A model generated the notes under the pieces. The model saw only the letters and a list, made by a program, of their open reading frames with translations. It was not told where the DNA came from and did not search any database. From contig NW_017265147.1 in assembly GCF_001638985.1 (NCBI RefSeq), positions 403,545 to 467,544 of the forward strand: a stretch of 64,000 bases of DNA. Direction: 5' to 3'. The translations under genes and the position numbers were made by a program. Positions 48,226 to 60,111 of this stretch are shown one piece after another. Every line of letters starts with the position of its first letter. Position 1 is the first letter of the stretch. The DNA comes from Phycomyces blakesleeanus NRRL 1555(-). Taxonomy: Eukaryota; Mucoromycota; Mucoromycetes; Mucorales; Phycomycetaceae.

Positions 48226-51200
48226 ATGATTAAAATAGGCACTATGAATTGTAGGGGTCTACCCAAAGTTGGACACTCTGAATCACGCTCCTTTTTTATA
48301 TGTCATTTACACTCGCAAGGAATTGATATTTTAGTCCTGCAAGAAACCTATGCCTCATCATCTATGTTTCATTCTACCTTTGACCAACAATTTCGGTCCT
48401 CTTCATTATTATGGTCTCCACACTGCGGTGTTGTATGCCTTTCCCCTCACATTATCTTCACTGACCCTCTATTTAAACCATGTGGCAGGTGTGTTGTGAA
48501 TGAGTATTGATTACTGCTGAATCTGAGAGTAAGACTGAAGGATAAAATAATATCCTCAGCTATTCCAGTCAAATGGATCTCCCTTTATGATATTATCTAA
48601 TACACAGATCATTATACACATAATTGATTATTTATTATTATCACCATGACATGGGATATACAAATACATATACATTATATATATAGCATCATTATATTTC
48701 ATCTACATATTTCTTTTATTATACAAATACTTAATTGAGAGACTACAACTACAACTATCTAATATTATGAAACATTACCCAAGTATCTGGGTCGGAATAC
48801 TAAAATATTACCAATAGCATAAATGCTCTTCTTTACCAAAACTCTTGGACTGATCTGACTGGAGAAGTATCATATCAATTGGTCTTTCCGGATCTTTCCA
48901 GAAGAACAATACTCCTGGAAGATGACTCATCATGATAAAAATTACTTAAGCACACACTGAATTACAAATTAGAAAAACATATAAATATCAGTAGATAGTT
49001 CCGTGTAGAAAGACAATCGAATTTTATCATTCTTTACTTTTCTTTTGAAATAAACAACCTACACAAGTTCTCACGAATTCTTTTGTCTATATTATATTTT
49101 GCTTTATTTTCTCCCCACAACAAGGTGTATCACGACAACTATCACACATGTGGATAATAATTTTTTGCCCTTCAGGATAGGCGTCATCTATGTGTCTACT
49201 TCCCAAACTCTACGTTATTGTTTTCTTGCCTCTTTGCTGTCCACTTCTGACTTCATCCCTCCCAATACTTCAAACTTTATTCTATTGAGCAATTTTAATC
49301 ATGCAATTCACTCACACTATGCTCTCGGACGTCGTGCTCCAGCTGACTGGCTACAGTTTATAGATATCAATATGACTGACTGTATCACTCTTCGTGGCCA
49401 GCACCCACTGCCTACGTTCTACCAATCCCTGTCTTCCACTACCATTGACTACATCTTTGTGTTCTCAGACCTTCACCCTCGCACTACAGACCCACAAGTG
49501 AGCTATATTCACTAGAATTGATCTGATCATTGTCTGGTTGCAGTCAGTCTGTCCCTCCCTTCAACCAAGTCTTCTGGTAAGAGACTTTGACATGCTAACC
49601 TTTGTCTAGCACAATCACTTTTGTTCTGTACCAATCTCAACACTCTTCTCTCCACCCTCATTCCTGCCCTTCGTGCTGATCTTTCTCCTCAAGCCCAATG
49701 GGATGCGATTAAGCTTGAAGTCATTTGTTTTGTTAAATATTTCTCTTGCCACCTTCGCCCCTCTCTGAACGACCTGGAAACACGCCTACAAAAACGACAG
49801 GACCGACTCATTCACCATTTCTGCCACCAACCTGCCCAGAACTTCCAACTCCCAATTGTGGAACAATTGTTGCAGCAAGTCCAACTTGAATGGGTTGAGA
49901 TTATGGCTCTTAAAACTGGAAAACACTGGTGGGAAAAGGGTGAGACTTCTGCAGGATACCTCAAACGCACTATTGTCATTCGCCAATCCTGCAAAGCCAT
50001 TGCAAGCCTCTGTCACCCTGTTACAAACGACATTTGCACCACACCTGACGCCATGACTGAGGCAGCAGCAGTCTTCAATGAAGGCTTGTACACCCCTGAT
50101 CCTATAAATCACTCTGCTGTGGATAAGTTGCTCTCTCATTTGCCTTCAGATCTCCATTTGCCAGAACTTGCACAGGACTATATGACTCAACCATTTGCTC
50201 TTGACACAATTTGGTTAGGCGCTGCCCACTCTCCCTGCTCTAGTAGCCCGGGCCCAGATGGTTTGCCATTCAAGATTCTCTGCCTCATTCTCGCCCATTC
50301 TGTATGTGGCGACCTCATTTCCTGGATATATAATGATGCCTTGTTGAAGGGAATCTTTCCTCCTTTTTGGCAGTCCACTTGCATCTGCTTGTTGCCAAAA
50401 AAGGCGATCTTAGTTCTCTGAAGAACTGGCGTCCCATTGTCTTGATTAATACCAATGCAAAAGTGTTTATCTGTCTTATGAATGCTCATATGATTTCTGC
50501 TGTTACCACACTTATCACCCTGTATCAACCTGGTTTTGTTCAAGGTAGATTTATAGCTGATAATGGAATGTTGACTCGTTTGTTCATGGCACAAGCCGCG
50601 AAGGATGGATCCTCAGGGATTGGCTTGCTCTTGGACCAGAAAAAGGTCTATGACCAAGTACACCCAGAGTATTTTCGTTCAGTGCTCACTCATTTCTGCT
50701 TCCCTCCTTCCATTGTTAATTCTGTCCCTTCTCTATTTTTCTTTACACAGCTACAGATTAACGTCAATGGCTTTCTCTCACGCCCTCTTACACAAGCCTG
50801 TGGCCTTCAACAAGGGGATCCTCTCTCACCAATTCTCTTCAACCTAGCTTTTAAGCCTTTGCTTTGCCATGTGATACACAATCCTCTGCTCCTCGGTGTC
50901 CTCCCTTCTGTCTCTCTCACTCTTTTCTCTTTACCTCCTGTCAAACTGCTGGCTTATGCTGATGATCTGCTGGTGTTTCTTCTGGACACGGATCACATGT
51001 CTCAACTTCACCACCATCTCAACACATATGCTGCTGCATCTAACACTCGTATAAATATGCACAAGACTCAAGCCTTCTCCCTTTCAGGATCGCCACTCCC
51101 CAACTGGAATACTTTCCTTTGTACATACAATGTCACTGATTGGCATGATCGTATGTCAGCTACCTCTCTCTGATATCTTGGTTTTCCATTATTTTTCTCT

Positions 51201-52625
51201 ATCACTCAACGAGACTCCTACAGGACCACCCTCCTGTCAAAAATTGAGACCTTTTGCAGTATTCATGGATCACGATCTCTTTCCTTTTGTGGATGGGCAA
51301 CCATGATGAACTCTCTTGTACTTTCTCAACTATGGCACGTCCTTCATATGGTTTTATTCCCTTCTGCCTTCCTTGTACAAGTTCGCTCCATCATGCATGG
51401 GTTCTTCCGTGTCAACTCTTTTCCTCCCATTGCTTTTGACACTCTCTGCTTGCTCCAACTGCAGGGTGGCCTTGGTATCTTGGATCCTGGTATACAGCAA
51501 TGTGCTCTCTAACTTTGCTGGCTGAAGCCCTTTATCCATAATCCTCTACTGCCTCATGGTCTTGTTCCCCAATGGTTCTCTACTCTTCTTTGCTCCAACG
51601 TCCCTACCATTGATTCTCTTTTTCTCTTACTCTTTCTGGACTGTCATTCTCGCAACTATTGAACCCTTGATTCCCTGCTGCATCTGGTTCTGAAGGCTAT
51701 AGATACTCTTCCCCAAAACTTTGACAAAGTGATGCTCAACCTTTTCAGTTGTCTTATCCTGCTGTTGTCTTCTATGATATCCAGTATGCCCTCTCACCCT
51801 CCATATCGACCTGCTTGGCATGATTTGCGAGGCCACCATCTATATCAAATCGAGTCCAATTTGGATATACTCACACCAATCACTCCCTCTTGTTCTCTAC
51901 CCCATTCTGTCACACTTAATCACATCCTCAACAGAATTCGCAATCATACAATGGTCTTGCATCCCATTCTCTTTTGAGCATGCATTCCTTCTTTTGTACT
52001 GGCATTCCAATAGCCAGATCTTCCTATTCGCAACAGGTTGTCCATTGACCTTCAGCCACTTCTGTCAGCCCAACTTCTCAGTCAGACCTGGTCCTGGCTC
52101 TCCACGTGCTCCTACCATTCTGCCTGCTCTCATCCACCCTCTTCTCATCTCACAACAACTTTGCTCCTTCTGGTCTTTTGCCCTCCCTCACTGGGCTTGG
52201 AATGTCTGGTTTCTCAGGTTGCACAATAAGCTTTCGTGCTAAGCACTTCTGTACTGCATCATGTCATCCACTGTCTCTTCTCCTCTCTGCACTATTTGCC
52301 AGGTGTCTATTGAGACGCAAGAACATTTTCTTCTTGCGTGCACATTGAAATCTGCTGTGTGGACAGGCATTTGGTTGGAATTCTTTGGCACTGTCTCTCT
52401 GCCCTCTGTCCTCTCAAATGCTTTCCAATTCTTTGTCTTCCCCCCCCCATGCTTAACTCTGCAATCCCTGCTTCCTCCATCTTTGGCCTAGCTATCCTGG
52501 CTATTTGGGATCACCACTCATCTTTCCACTTTAACTCTGTTTCTTTCCTTTTCTCTGCAGTGCTCCACACTGCGCAAAAGTCAATTTCTCATCTCTGCTC
52601 TGAACTAGAGCTGGACTCTCCATAA
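48226..52625 (+). pseudogene. LINE ORF2 (AP endonuclease, reverse transcriptase), split by solo LTR
   Basis: ATG 48226 opens an apurinic endonuclease domain (KIGTMNCRGLPKVG, ILVLQETYASS). It is cut at 48491 by a solo LTR and resumes at 49128 (LLSNFNHAIHSHYALGRRAP, TTIDYIFVFSDLHP). The linker (49621-50421) is followed by an RT core: NWRPIVLINTNAKVF, PGFVQGRFIADN, LLLDQKKVYDQVHPEYF, GLQQGDPLSPILFNLAF and LAYADDLLVFL near 50950. The C-terminal region holds CTICQVSIETQEHFLLAC, the Cys/His segment typical of these LINEs. Several frameshifts and stops are present (49513, 50419, 51171 and later). The clade was not resolved; an L1- or Tad-like assignment is possible. Confidence 0.75.
48492..49122 (+). 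repeat. Solo LTR in LINE ORF2, 5-bp TSD AGGTG
   Basis: This 631-bp sequence starts TGTTGTGAATG and ends CCCCACAACA. It is flanked by AGGTG on both sides (48487-48491 and 49123-49127). TATAAATATC near 48980 and AATAAAC near 49051 suggest plus orientation. It is the same family as the LTR in ORF1 but about 100 bp longer, and in opposite orientation. Joining the flanks restores continuous endonuclease reading, so the LTR is younger than the LINE. Confidence 0.85.
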
Positions 52626-52841
52626 CTCCTCCACTTTTTTTTAAAAAAACCAAACAAAAACAAAAACATCATATAAGCTACAAAATCTTACAAACAAATA
52701 TTTTAATTTTCTCTTTTCCTATTCAATCAGAGACCTTTAATAAAATCCTGAGCTTTTTCTTCCTGGCTCCAAAAAAAAAAAAATTTGCCCAAATGAAACA
52801 AATGAAAATAAATATGTGGCTTGCTTTTCTGATTGGGGAAT

Positions 52842-52934
52842 TACTGCTACCAGTTACAAGTGCCAGAAAAAAATACTAGATCAACACTTGACAACCAAGC
52901 CAGATTGGGAATGACAAATACCCAACAATTAATT
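52842..52934. repeat. Gypsy G scrap and family 2 leader fragment
   Basis: About ten bases (TACTGCTACC) continue the interrupted gypsy RNase H. From about 52853 the sequence GTTACAAGTGCCAGAAAA...CTTGACAACC matches the leader that follows the family 2 LTRs at 40366 and 53251. It ends where the next LTR begins. Confidence 0.45.
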
Positions 52935-53300
52935 TGTCAGAGTTGACATTAGTAATCAAAATCAGAATTCACAAGCAATCAATAATGGTTGACTTTTAGG
53001 GTAAGACATCTTGTCATTGTGTATTAGTTTTTTATATATGTTTTAGATGTTTAAGATGGTGAATATACTTGTAGAAGATATTACTGGATAACTAGCATTT
53101 AAGACATATTAATGTAGCTATTCTTTTAGCCAGAAATCAAGTATCAATTTGTATAAATAGTCAAAAATATATTTAATAAAAAGTATCTTTATTCTTATCT
53201 AAAAACTATTCATAAACTTGACAATCCCCAGTGGTATTGATTCTGCGACTTAGTTACAAGTGCCAGAAAAGAAATACCAGATCGAGACTTGACAAATTCA
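52935..53300 (+). repeat. Gypsy LTR (family 2) plus leader, next to tRNA
   Basis: The LTR runs from TGTCAGAGTTGACATTAG (52935) to GACAATCCCCA (53230), 296 bp. TGGTATTGATTCTGCGAC and a leader follow and stop matching near 53291. The pair at 40044 is in the same orientation. TATAAATAG and AATAAAAAG are present. No internal coding region follows, so it is a truncated element ending about 30 bp from the tRNA gene. Confidence 0.6.
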
Positions 53301-53318
53301 CAAGGTTTTGGGCGCTAC

Positions 53319-53324
53319 AAAAAA
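53319..53324 (-). terminator. RNA polymerase III terminator of the tRNA
   Basis: Six consecutive T on the minus strand begin two bases after the tRNA 3' end, the standard pol III stop signal. Confidence 0.85.
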
Positions 53325-53326
53325 TG

Positions 53327-53334
53327 TAGCTGAA

Positions 53335-53374
<40 letters not shown>

Positions 53375-53398
53375 GCGCTTCCTCTGCGCTATTCAGCT
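53327..53398 (-). tRNA. Initiator tRNA-Met (CAT)
   Basis: The minus strand folds as a complete 72-nt tRNA. The acceptor AGCTGAA pairs with TTCAGCT, followed by discriminator A. The D arm is GCGC/GCGC. The anticodon stem is TTGGG/CCCAA with anticodon CAT at 53364-53366. The T arm is GGAGG/CCTCC. Initiator hallmarks are A1:U72, three G:C pairs closing the anticodon loop, and ATCGAAA instead of TTCGAAN in the T loop. Box A (TAGCGCAGAGG) and box B (GGATCGAAACC) are intact. There is no intron. This is the only clear host gene in the window. Confidence 0.95.
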
Positions 53399-54059
53399 AA
53401 CTAGATGATTAGACGCAATGCGTTGTAATTTTTATTGGCCGCAGTACTATTCCCTTTTTCAATCGATTTCAACCTTTTTGATCAGTCACAAAGTCTCAAA
53501 CTCCCAATTATATTTTTATATTTTAATTTTAATTTTAATTTTAATTTTAATTTATATTGTTTTTATTTCATATCCTAAAAATTTGACTTCTCATTATCTT
53601 TATTTTTATTAAAGTAGGTGTTATGTTATGACAAAATCAAATCAAATTGCTATAACAGCCAGATAAGAAAATTGAGATATGCAATGTTTGAGACATTTTA
53701 AACACTAAAAAATTGGAGAGAAATTATGACAAATTGGGCTCATTTTTTATAGTTGCCATATACATGTAACATTTAATTTTTATCAGCACAAACAAATAGA
53801 TATACAGTTTTTTATATATATTTTCAATAATTAAACAAAACACTGTAGGAAATCTTGACCAGTTTTTTGAAGAAAATCTGGTGATGTCTTGCAGATTTTT
53901 TAATCTTCTACATGCTTTACTGTGTTTAGAGTGTTTTAAATCTGTTTTAGTAAGCACACACTTGTAATTTATTTCTTTTGTGATATATTAAACTCAGACA
54001 GCTGTTGTGAGTAATAAAATAAAAAACAACTATTTTTTTGTTGGCTATTGTGATCAAAT
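53399..54059. other. AT-rich flank between tRNA and element E'
   Basis: An (ATTTTA)n microsatellite lies at about 53520-53552. The rest is AT-rich unique-looking sequence with no open frame I would support. The upstream flank of the tRNA (53399-53420) has no obvious TATA box. Confidence 0.5.
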
Positions 54060-54871
54060 CACTGCAAAAGGAGGGTGGATTTGGTCGAATTTTATTTTTT
54101 GAATTTTGGCAAAATTTGGAAAAATATTTCAAACACCATCATTTTTCAATATATTTTTTCTTGAGATGTGAATTCGCAATTTTTTCTGATTATATTAAAT
54201 AAACACAGATACAAACACAAATATTTATTAATTAGGTAATAAATCGCACAATTGTCTTAAAGAATATATGTTTCAATTGACTTGGCAGAAAAATAAAAAA
54301 TAAAAATAAAATATTAAATGTTAAATGTAGTATTTAATTATTTTTCTGGAAGGAAAAACTTGTTGTTACAGATGTACCTAATTTAGACTCAATAATATTT
54401 TTATTGCATCGCAAAAAATACCAATTTTTATTAGAATATAATAATGTATGATATATGACTTATTTTTAATAAGAAAGTATATCAAAAAAAATTGAAAAAA
54501 AGAGCAAGAATTGATGTCATAAAAAATATAAGAAAAAGAAAATCCAAAAAGGCCACTTACCAAAATGAGCGAGAATTGATGTCATGTTAAAAAAACGCGA
54601 AAGAGAAAAACTACGTCATGATATCAGTGATTATTAAATTGAAGCCCCATTAATAATCAGGCACACTTTTTTTAAGAAAAGATTGCTGTATCAAAATCCA
54701 TTTGTAATTCTTACTAATAGGGACGGTAAGCTCAATGTAGTAAACAACATAGTGAACAAGATATATCAACTCATTATTAATGACAAAAATAAGAGACATA
54801 TAAAAGATGAAAATAAAATATAGTATACACCTCTTTATTATTTTATTATTATTAATATTATTCTTACTGTT

Positions 54872-57800
54872 ATGAATTCTACAACTAAAACCTACACTGT
54901 TATGTGTACATGTTTATCATGTACCAAAAATGCAATTGGCGGAATTTTGCAAAATGCACAGACCTTTAAGCATCATAATAATGCTGATAAGTTATTAGAC
55001 ATTGGCCCAAAAAATCGAGGTAAATGACATTTGAGTAGTACATGCATTACTGGATAAATTGTAATCTAATATTTTTTTTTGTTAATTATCAGTTAATACA
55101 GAAGTTGTCAAAGAAGAGACAGATGTTGAGATGGTAGATGTATCTGAAACATCAATTGATTGTGAGTATAAAATTTCTTTTTAATAAATCATAATTTAGA
55201 TAGCTAATAGTCTGGTTTTACTATAGATGAAAACAATTATTCTATTGTATCAGCCAAAACTACCATACAGAGTGTACCTTTTTTGAGAGAAGACGAGATT
55301 TTTCAATTCGAAGAGTCTGATGTTGAGACAACATCATTGGCTTCTGACAATGACAATTCTGATTCAAGCGATGAGTCTGAAGATGAGAGTGAAGTTGAGG
55401 TTGCTGGTGTTGAAGATTTTGAAGACATAGTTGCTTCCGGTATGCATACATTTAAAAAAGAAATATATATAAATTGTGTTACAAATAATTAACAGAAATA
55501 CTTGCCTTTGTAGTTGCTTCTTTGAAAATTCATGAAATGTCTCAAACAAGCCAATTCATGGCTCTATTTGGCGTTATCTTTCAGGCATTTTACTTGGTTC
55601 AAGCAGGTGGAACTGCTATGTTGAAATTCTTCCACCATCTTCTTGTTGCCTTTGATAAGGATACCGATCTCCCACTCACCATTGATGCATTAAAGACTAT
55701 GACCGGCTTCAATTTCATGACAAAAAGCATCATCAAATACACCGTCTGCAACAAGTGCTTTGCAATTTACCTACCAGGAAATCACCAACCAAATTGCACA
55801 TTCAAAAAATACATAACCACACCACTAACATACTGCAGAAATTCTCTTTTCTCTGACACCGAAGCTGATCGCCCTGTCCCTCTCATAGTTTTCCCATACA
55901 ACTTGCTCAAGAATGCATTGGCACAGCATTTCACCAAACCTGGGTTTGAGCATCAAATCGTTCAATGGAGATCAAGGGAAACCGTAAACAGTACCTTGTT
56001 GGACGTCTATGATGGTGCAATGTGGTCTGAGCTCCTTGATGAAGATGACGAGCCTTTTGTGAATCACAACCATTCTTTGATATTGGCATTGAATGTGGAT
56101 TGGTTTCAACTGTTCGAGGGTTGTACACATGCAAGTGGGACCTTGTACCTGTCAATAAACAACCTGCCTAGGGAAGAAAGAATGAAGCCAGAAAACATTA
56201 TCCTTGTTGATGTCATGCCTGGTCCAAAGGAAGCAAAGATCGACCAGATGAACAACTTCTTCAAACCTCTGGTAGACGGGCTGGTAGAGTTATACAGTGG
56301 CATAACTATGAAAACTCCAGAGTTCCCCAATGATACTAGTATCCGTGCTGCTCTTATGTGTGTTGCTTGCAACATACCTGCTGCAAGAAAGACTGCTGGA
56401 TTTACAGGATTTGCAAGTACAAACGCCTGTCACATATGCAAGCGTCATTTCACTGTTGTTGCTGGAACAAGTAAGATCAATTATTCTGGATTTGATCATG
56501 AGAACTAGGTCTCCCAAACAAAAGAGGAAAATGCAACAAAAGCTGAGATGTGGTTCTGCGCAGAATCTGATGCAGAGAGAGCTGTTTTGGAGAAGCAGAA
56601 TGGCACCCGTTTTTCTGAGTTGCATTGCCTACACTACTTTGATCCCGTCCAATGCACAATTGTTGATCCCATGCACAATTTGTTTCTTGGGACAGCAAAG
56701 TGTATGATCAGTGTTTGGAAAGACCTGAGGTATCTCCCAACTGCTGTTCTTGTCCGTATGCAACGTCTTGCCAATGGTATTCTTGTTCCTCCTGGGTATG
56801 CTGTTTTATCAACAAAGATTGAATCTGGTTTCCCATATATGAAGGCAGACGAGTGGCAATTGTGATGTCTGATTTATTTGTTGGTGGTACTAAAAGACGC
56901 ATTGCTTGAAGACGACTACAAAAACTGGACTCTCTTTGTAAAAGCATGCCAAAAGTTGACCAGTCCTTCAGTCACATATTCAGAAATTGACAGCACACAC
57001 CAGCTCCTTGGAGAATTCGGAAAAGAGTGTGAGACTCTTTATGGAGAGGGCAGCATCACGCCAAATATGCACTTGCATATGCAGTTGTGTGAGTTGATGC
57101 TTAACTTTGGTCCGGTGTATGCATTCTGGTTGTATAGCTTCGAGAGATACAATGGCAAGTTGAAGAACATCAAGACAAAACGTCGCAATGGTCTTGAGGT
57201 CACCTTCATGAGAGTCTTCCTGGAGAAAGCATTCATTGGTAACTTTCTTCGAGCGTATTCTATCAATCTTTCATCACCACTGATAGAGTTCCTTAAGGGG
57301 GTTGTCCAAGTAAAATCAAATTCCAACAGCTCTTCTCCCTTGAATTTAGATGATGGCCACCCTCCTGCGTTGCCATTTAGCTTAGCAATGTTCCAGCAAG
57401 CTGCTACCAATCCATGGTACAATGTCACCGGAAGTGAGGCCTTGTCCCCGACCACATTACCAATCAAGTTGCAGCCTTTGACTATGATGAAGGATGATCA
57501 CTATCAGTGGTTATTTGAATTCTATGTCAAGGCTTACCGGAGTACAAGTGTTTCCTTCTGTGTGGTAAGGAGAATCCCAATTGGTGAGGATGTATTTGTG
57601 AACAATCGGATTCAAAAGGTGAAGAAGATTTCGTTGCTGGGGCAAGAGTACTGCAGTGGTGAAAAGAAGAAGTGCAGATCTTTTGCGAGGGTATTGTTTC
57701 TTGAGAGAACAAATGACAATGTATCTGAATTCCCTGGTCAAATAGAGTATTTATTTACTCATACCATCAAGATCAGTAGAGTCAAAAGAGTGTCAACATT

Positions 57801-57990
57801 TGCATTCATTAAATGGTTTCCCACCTACCATTCAAGTAGTCATCAGCTATTAGCTGATCAAGGTCTGCAGTTGTGGGACAAGGGATTTATGGAAGAGGAT
57901 GCTTCATACATTGTGTTGACTACGCATAAAATGCAGAGTGGGACGCAAAAGCACCTGGTTATCCCACTGCCTAGAAAAGTAGTCACATAA
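54872..57990 (+). pseudogene. CACTA Tnp2-like transposase of element E'
   Basis: Exons 54872-55019, 55093-55161, 55227-55439 and 55514-57990 match the E gene exactly in structure and give 968 codons. Ten residues are deleted near the C-terminus relative to E (around 57916). Two nonsense codons break it: TAG at 56506-56508 and TGA at 56863-56865, both TGG in E. Core motifs ALNVDWFQLFEG, VMPGPKEAK, CNIPAARKTAGF, CHICKRHF and IVDPMHNLFLGTAK are present. The E and E' lesions are at different sites, so both copies decayed independently after duplication. Confidence 0.85.
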
Positions 57991-58605
57991 AAACAAATAA
58001 AAATAGCAACTATTTAGGTTACCAGTATAAATAATTATAATATGAGTTTTTTTGACTGTAAAAAGATTTAGCTTTATTTATCTTTGTATTCTTATTTAGT
58101 TTTAACATTACTTCTTTATTAAGTATTTAAAAGAGCAATAGTAAATTATATTACCAGTTTTTTTTAACTATTAACGAATAGTAAAAACCATTATTTATTT
58201 CTCTTGCTTTTATCAATAATATAAAAGACAAAAAAACTTGTATATTTAATACCCGACATTTACTATTTTCTTAGCCTTTATTACATATTCTTGCTAATAT
58301 CAGTATTATAATTTCCAATAAAAAAAACGAGGATAAAACAATCAGGGCTATATAATTAAATAATTGCTTTGTATATATATTTTTTTTATTAATTGGCTTT
58401 AAAATAAAATAAAATAAAATAAAATAATAATTTATTATTTTGATTTTTGATTTTGTCTTTTTCTTTTTTCTTTTATTTATATATTAATTGCTTCTCATCT
58501 TGACAATACCGTCCGATTATATTTTACCACTTCACCCCACATCATTCAACACAATCAATAAAAATCATTAAAGTAATATATGCACTTTGTAAACAAAATA
58601 ACAAT

Positions 58606-59694
58606 TTATTGTTGGTGTGTGTGAATCCAAGCAGCAACACGTGCCTTTTTCTCATTTGATAACTTGGTGTTTCTCAAAATAATTGGATAGACAGAATTGC
58701 CAATGACGTCTGGTCCCTTGTTAGCAAGTCTCTGTTTCTTCAAAACAGTAAAGTATTCATCCACCTGCATTATAATATAAATACTTTTGAGTTAGAAGTA
58801 TTAAAAAAAATAACTTTTATCATGAGAGCCTTACCAAGGGATGTCTATTTCTAGGAGTATATCTAGTTTTATTTCTCTCCTCATCTGACTCAATATCAGA
58901 TAACATGTCATAGTCCAGAAGATCAACGACAGTCTCATCAAACTTAGACTCAAGGTTTGTCTTGTCAGCTAAGTGAATTGCCTTGTAGTCTGCAAGAATC
59001 TGAAAAAAAAAGTTAAAATAGTTTACACAAAAACTGTTGACTATACTTATGTTTCTCTTTCTGGACCAGTGTCAAGAAATCCGATTTTGTCAAGCTATCT
59101 TTTCTGGCAAAGCTTTTGCCCTTTGAAGCATATATGAAATATGTCTTTGGGTTTTCTCTTCCACAACTGCAGACGAAACAGACTTTACTTCAGCTTGCTG
59201 ATGTGTGTAGCTCTGCACTATATCAGCAATGGGACAGTTGGATGTTGAGAAGGCGCCCTCATTGACCATCAATAGCATTGTTGCCAGAACTGCTCGTGTT
59301 TGAGAATGGATCAATCTCTGCAAAATATAATGTAAGTAACTTTGCAATATTCTATTACTAGTATATATCCTACTAAAACCATTGGAAGGTGGTACTTTAT
59401 ATATTCTCCTGTAGTAAGAGCCTGACCAATGGGACTATGGTTCGAATTGTTATTCTGACTATTGGTTGCTCCCATGTTGTGGTAGACCTTCTCCAGAAGT
59501 GAATGAGATTCATTCAGTCGGGTGCTCATGGTGAACAAAATGGACAGGACAGTACCATCTAGTTCTGCACTAACTGTCAAGCTGGGAAGAATTTCCCGTT
59601 GTCTTGTGCTTGCTGCTGTCCCAGCGGTTTGTTGAACAGACTTTTTTGTAGTCGTCTTTTTCGTTTTTTTGGATTGCTGCGTATTAGAAGACAT
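58606..59694 (-). pseudogene. Element E' accessory protein, one nonsense codon
   Basis: This is the same four-exon gene as in E (303 codons), starting at ATG 59694. It keeps CGA where E has TGA in exon 1, but has TGA (CGA in E) after ALPEKIA near 59090. The basic N-terminus, the DMLSD.ESDE motif and the VDEYF segment are conserved. It is convergent with the transposase, with about 615 bp between stop codons. The function is unknown; a transposase partner is inferred. Confidence 0.65.
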
Positions 59695-60111
59695 GAATTG
59701 AGATATTTAAGGCTAATGAAAGAAATGGAAACAATGTGAATACTTTAATAATTAGAGTCGGGTTTCTTTAAAATAATAAAATAAATCAAAACATACGTAA
59801 AGGTGGAAAGTAAGGCACCAAAAGATTATTTTTCTGATGATGCTCTTTATAGCATTTTGCTCTCTATATTATACTTTTCTTTATAAGCCGACTTGGAAAG
59901 GCATTTGTAATAGCTTACATCCATTACAAAGATGTGAGAGATTATGGTTTAGTACATAATGTCTTGTCTCAATTGGGATGGGTTGAATGACTTTCAATTT
60001 GCTCCATTGATTCTATCAGTTTCTCAGGGTCAACGGTCATAAAATTATAATTTTGAATTTCCCTCGTTTTTTTTTTTAATTTTTTCTTTCTTCTTCTTTA
60101 CTTCTTTCTTA

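Larger units (their letters stand above)
46347..52783 (+). mobile_element. LINE (non-LTR retrotransposon) with 13-A tail
   Basis: The element is flanked by TTTGCCCA (46339-46346 and 52784-52791) and ends in 13 A residues (52771-52783). It inserted about 66 bp upstream of the MULE transposase start, between gene and TIR. It has ORF1 with zinc knuckles and ORF2 with endonuclease, reverse transcriptase and a C-terminal zinc-binding region. Two solo LTRs enlarge it; without them it is about 5.26 kb. The first base of the ORF1 ATG is the last base of the TSD, so the 5' end may be slightly truncated. Confidence 0.8.
43857..52841 (-). mobile_element. MULE (Mutator-like) DNA transposon, expanded by a LINE
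   Basis: Ends are ATTCCCCAATCAGAAAAG (left, 43857) and the same 18 bases reverse-complemented at 52824-52841. Similarity continues a few bases inward (aAAGtCACA). Flanking 8-mers TACTATTA and TACTGCTA differ by two transitions and probably are a decayed TSD. Placing the flanks together restores continuous gypsy RNase H reading (VAV then LQEDEEGV), which supports the boundaries. The MULE's own sequence is about 2.55 kb. The rest is the LINE at 46347-52783. Confidence 0.7.

Noticed and set aside
49786..50594. Minus ORFs over LINE ORF2
   Set aside because: They are antisense to recognisable reverse transcriptase sequence.
40044..53230. The two family 2 LTRs as the pair of one 13-kb element
   Set aside because: Both are followed by leader sequence, the pol between them is on the other strand, and no shared TSD was found.
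53327..53398. Elongator tRNA-Met
   Set aside because: A1:U72, the GGG/CCC anticodon stem closure and the ATCGAAA T loop are initiator features.
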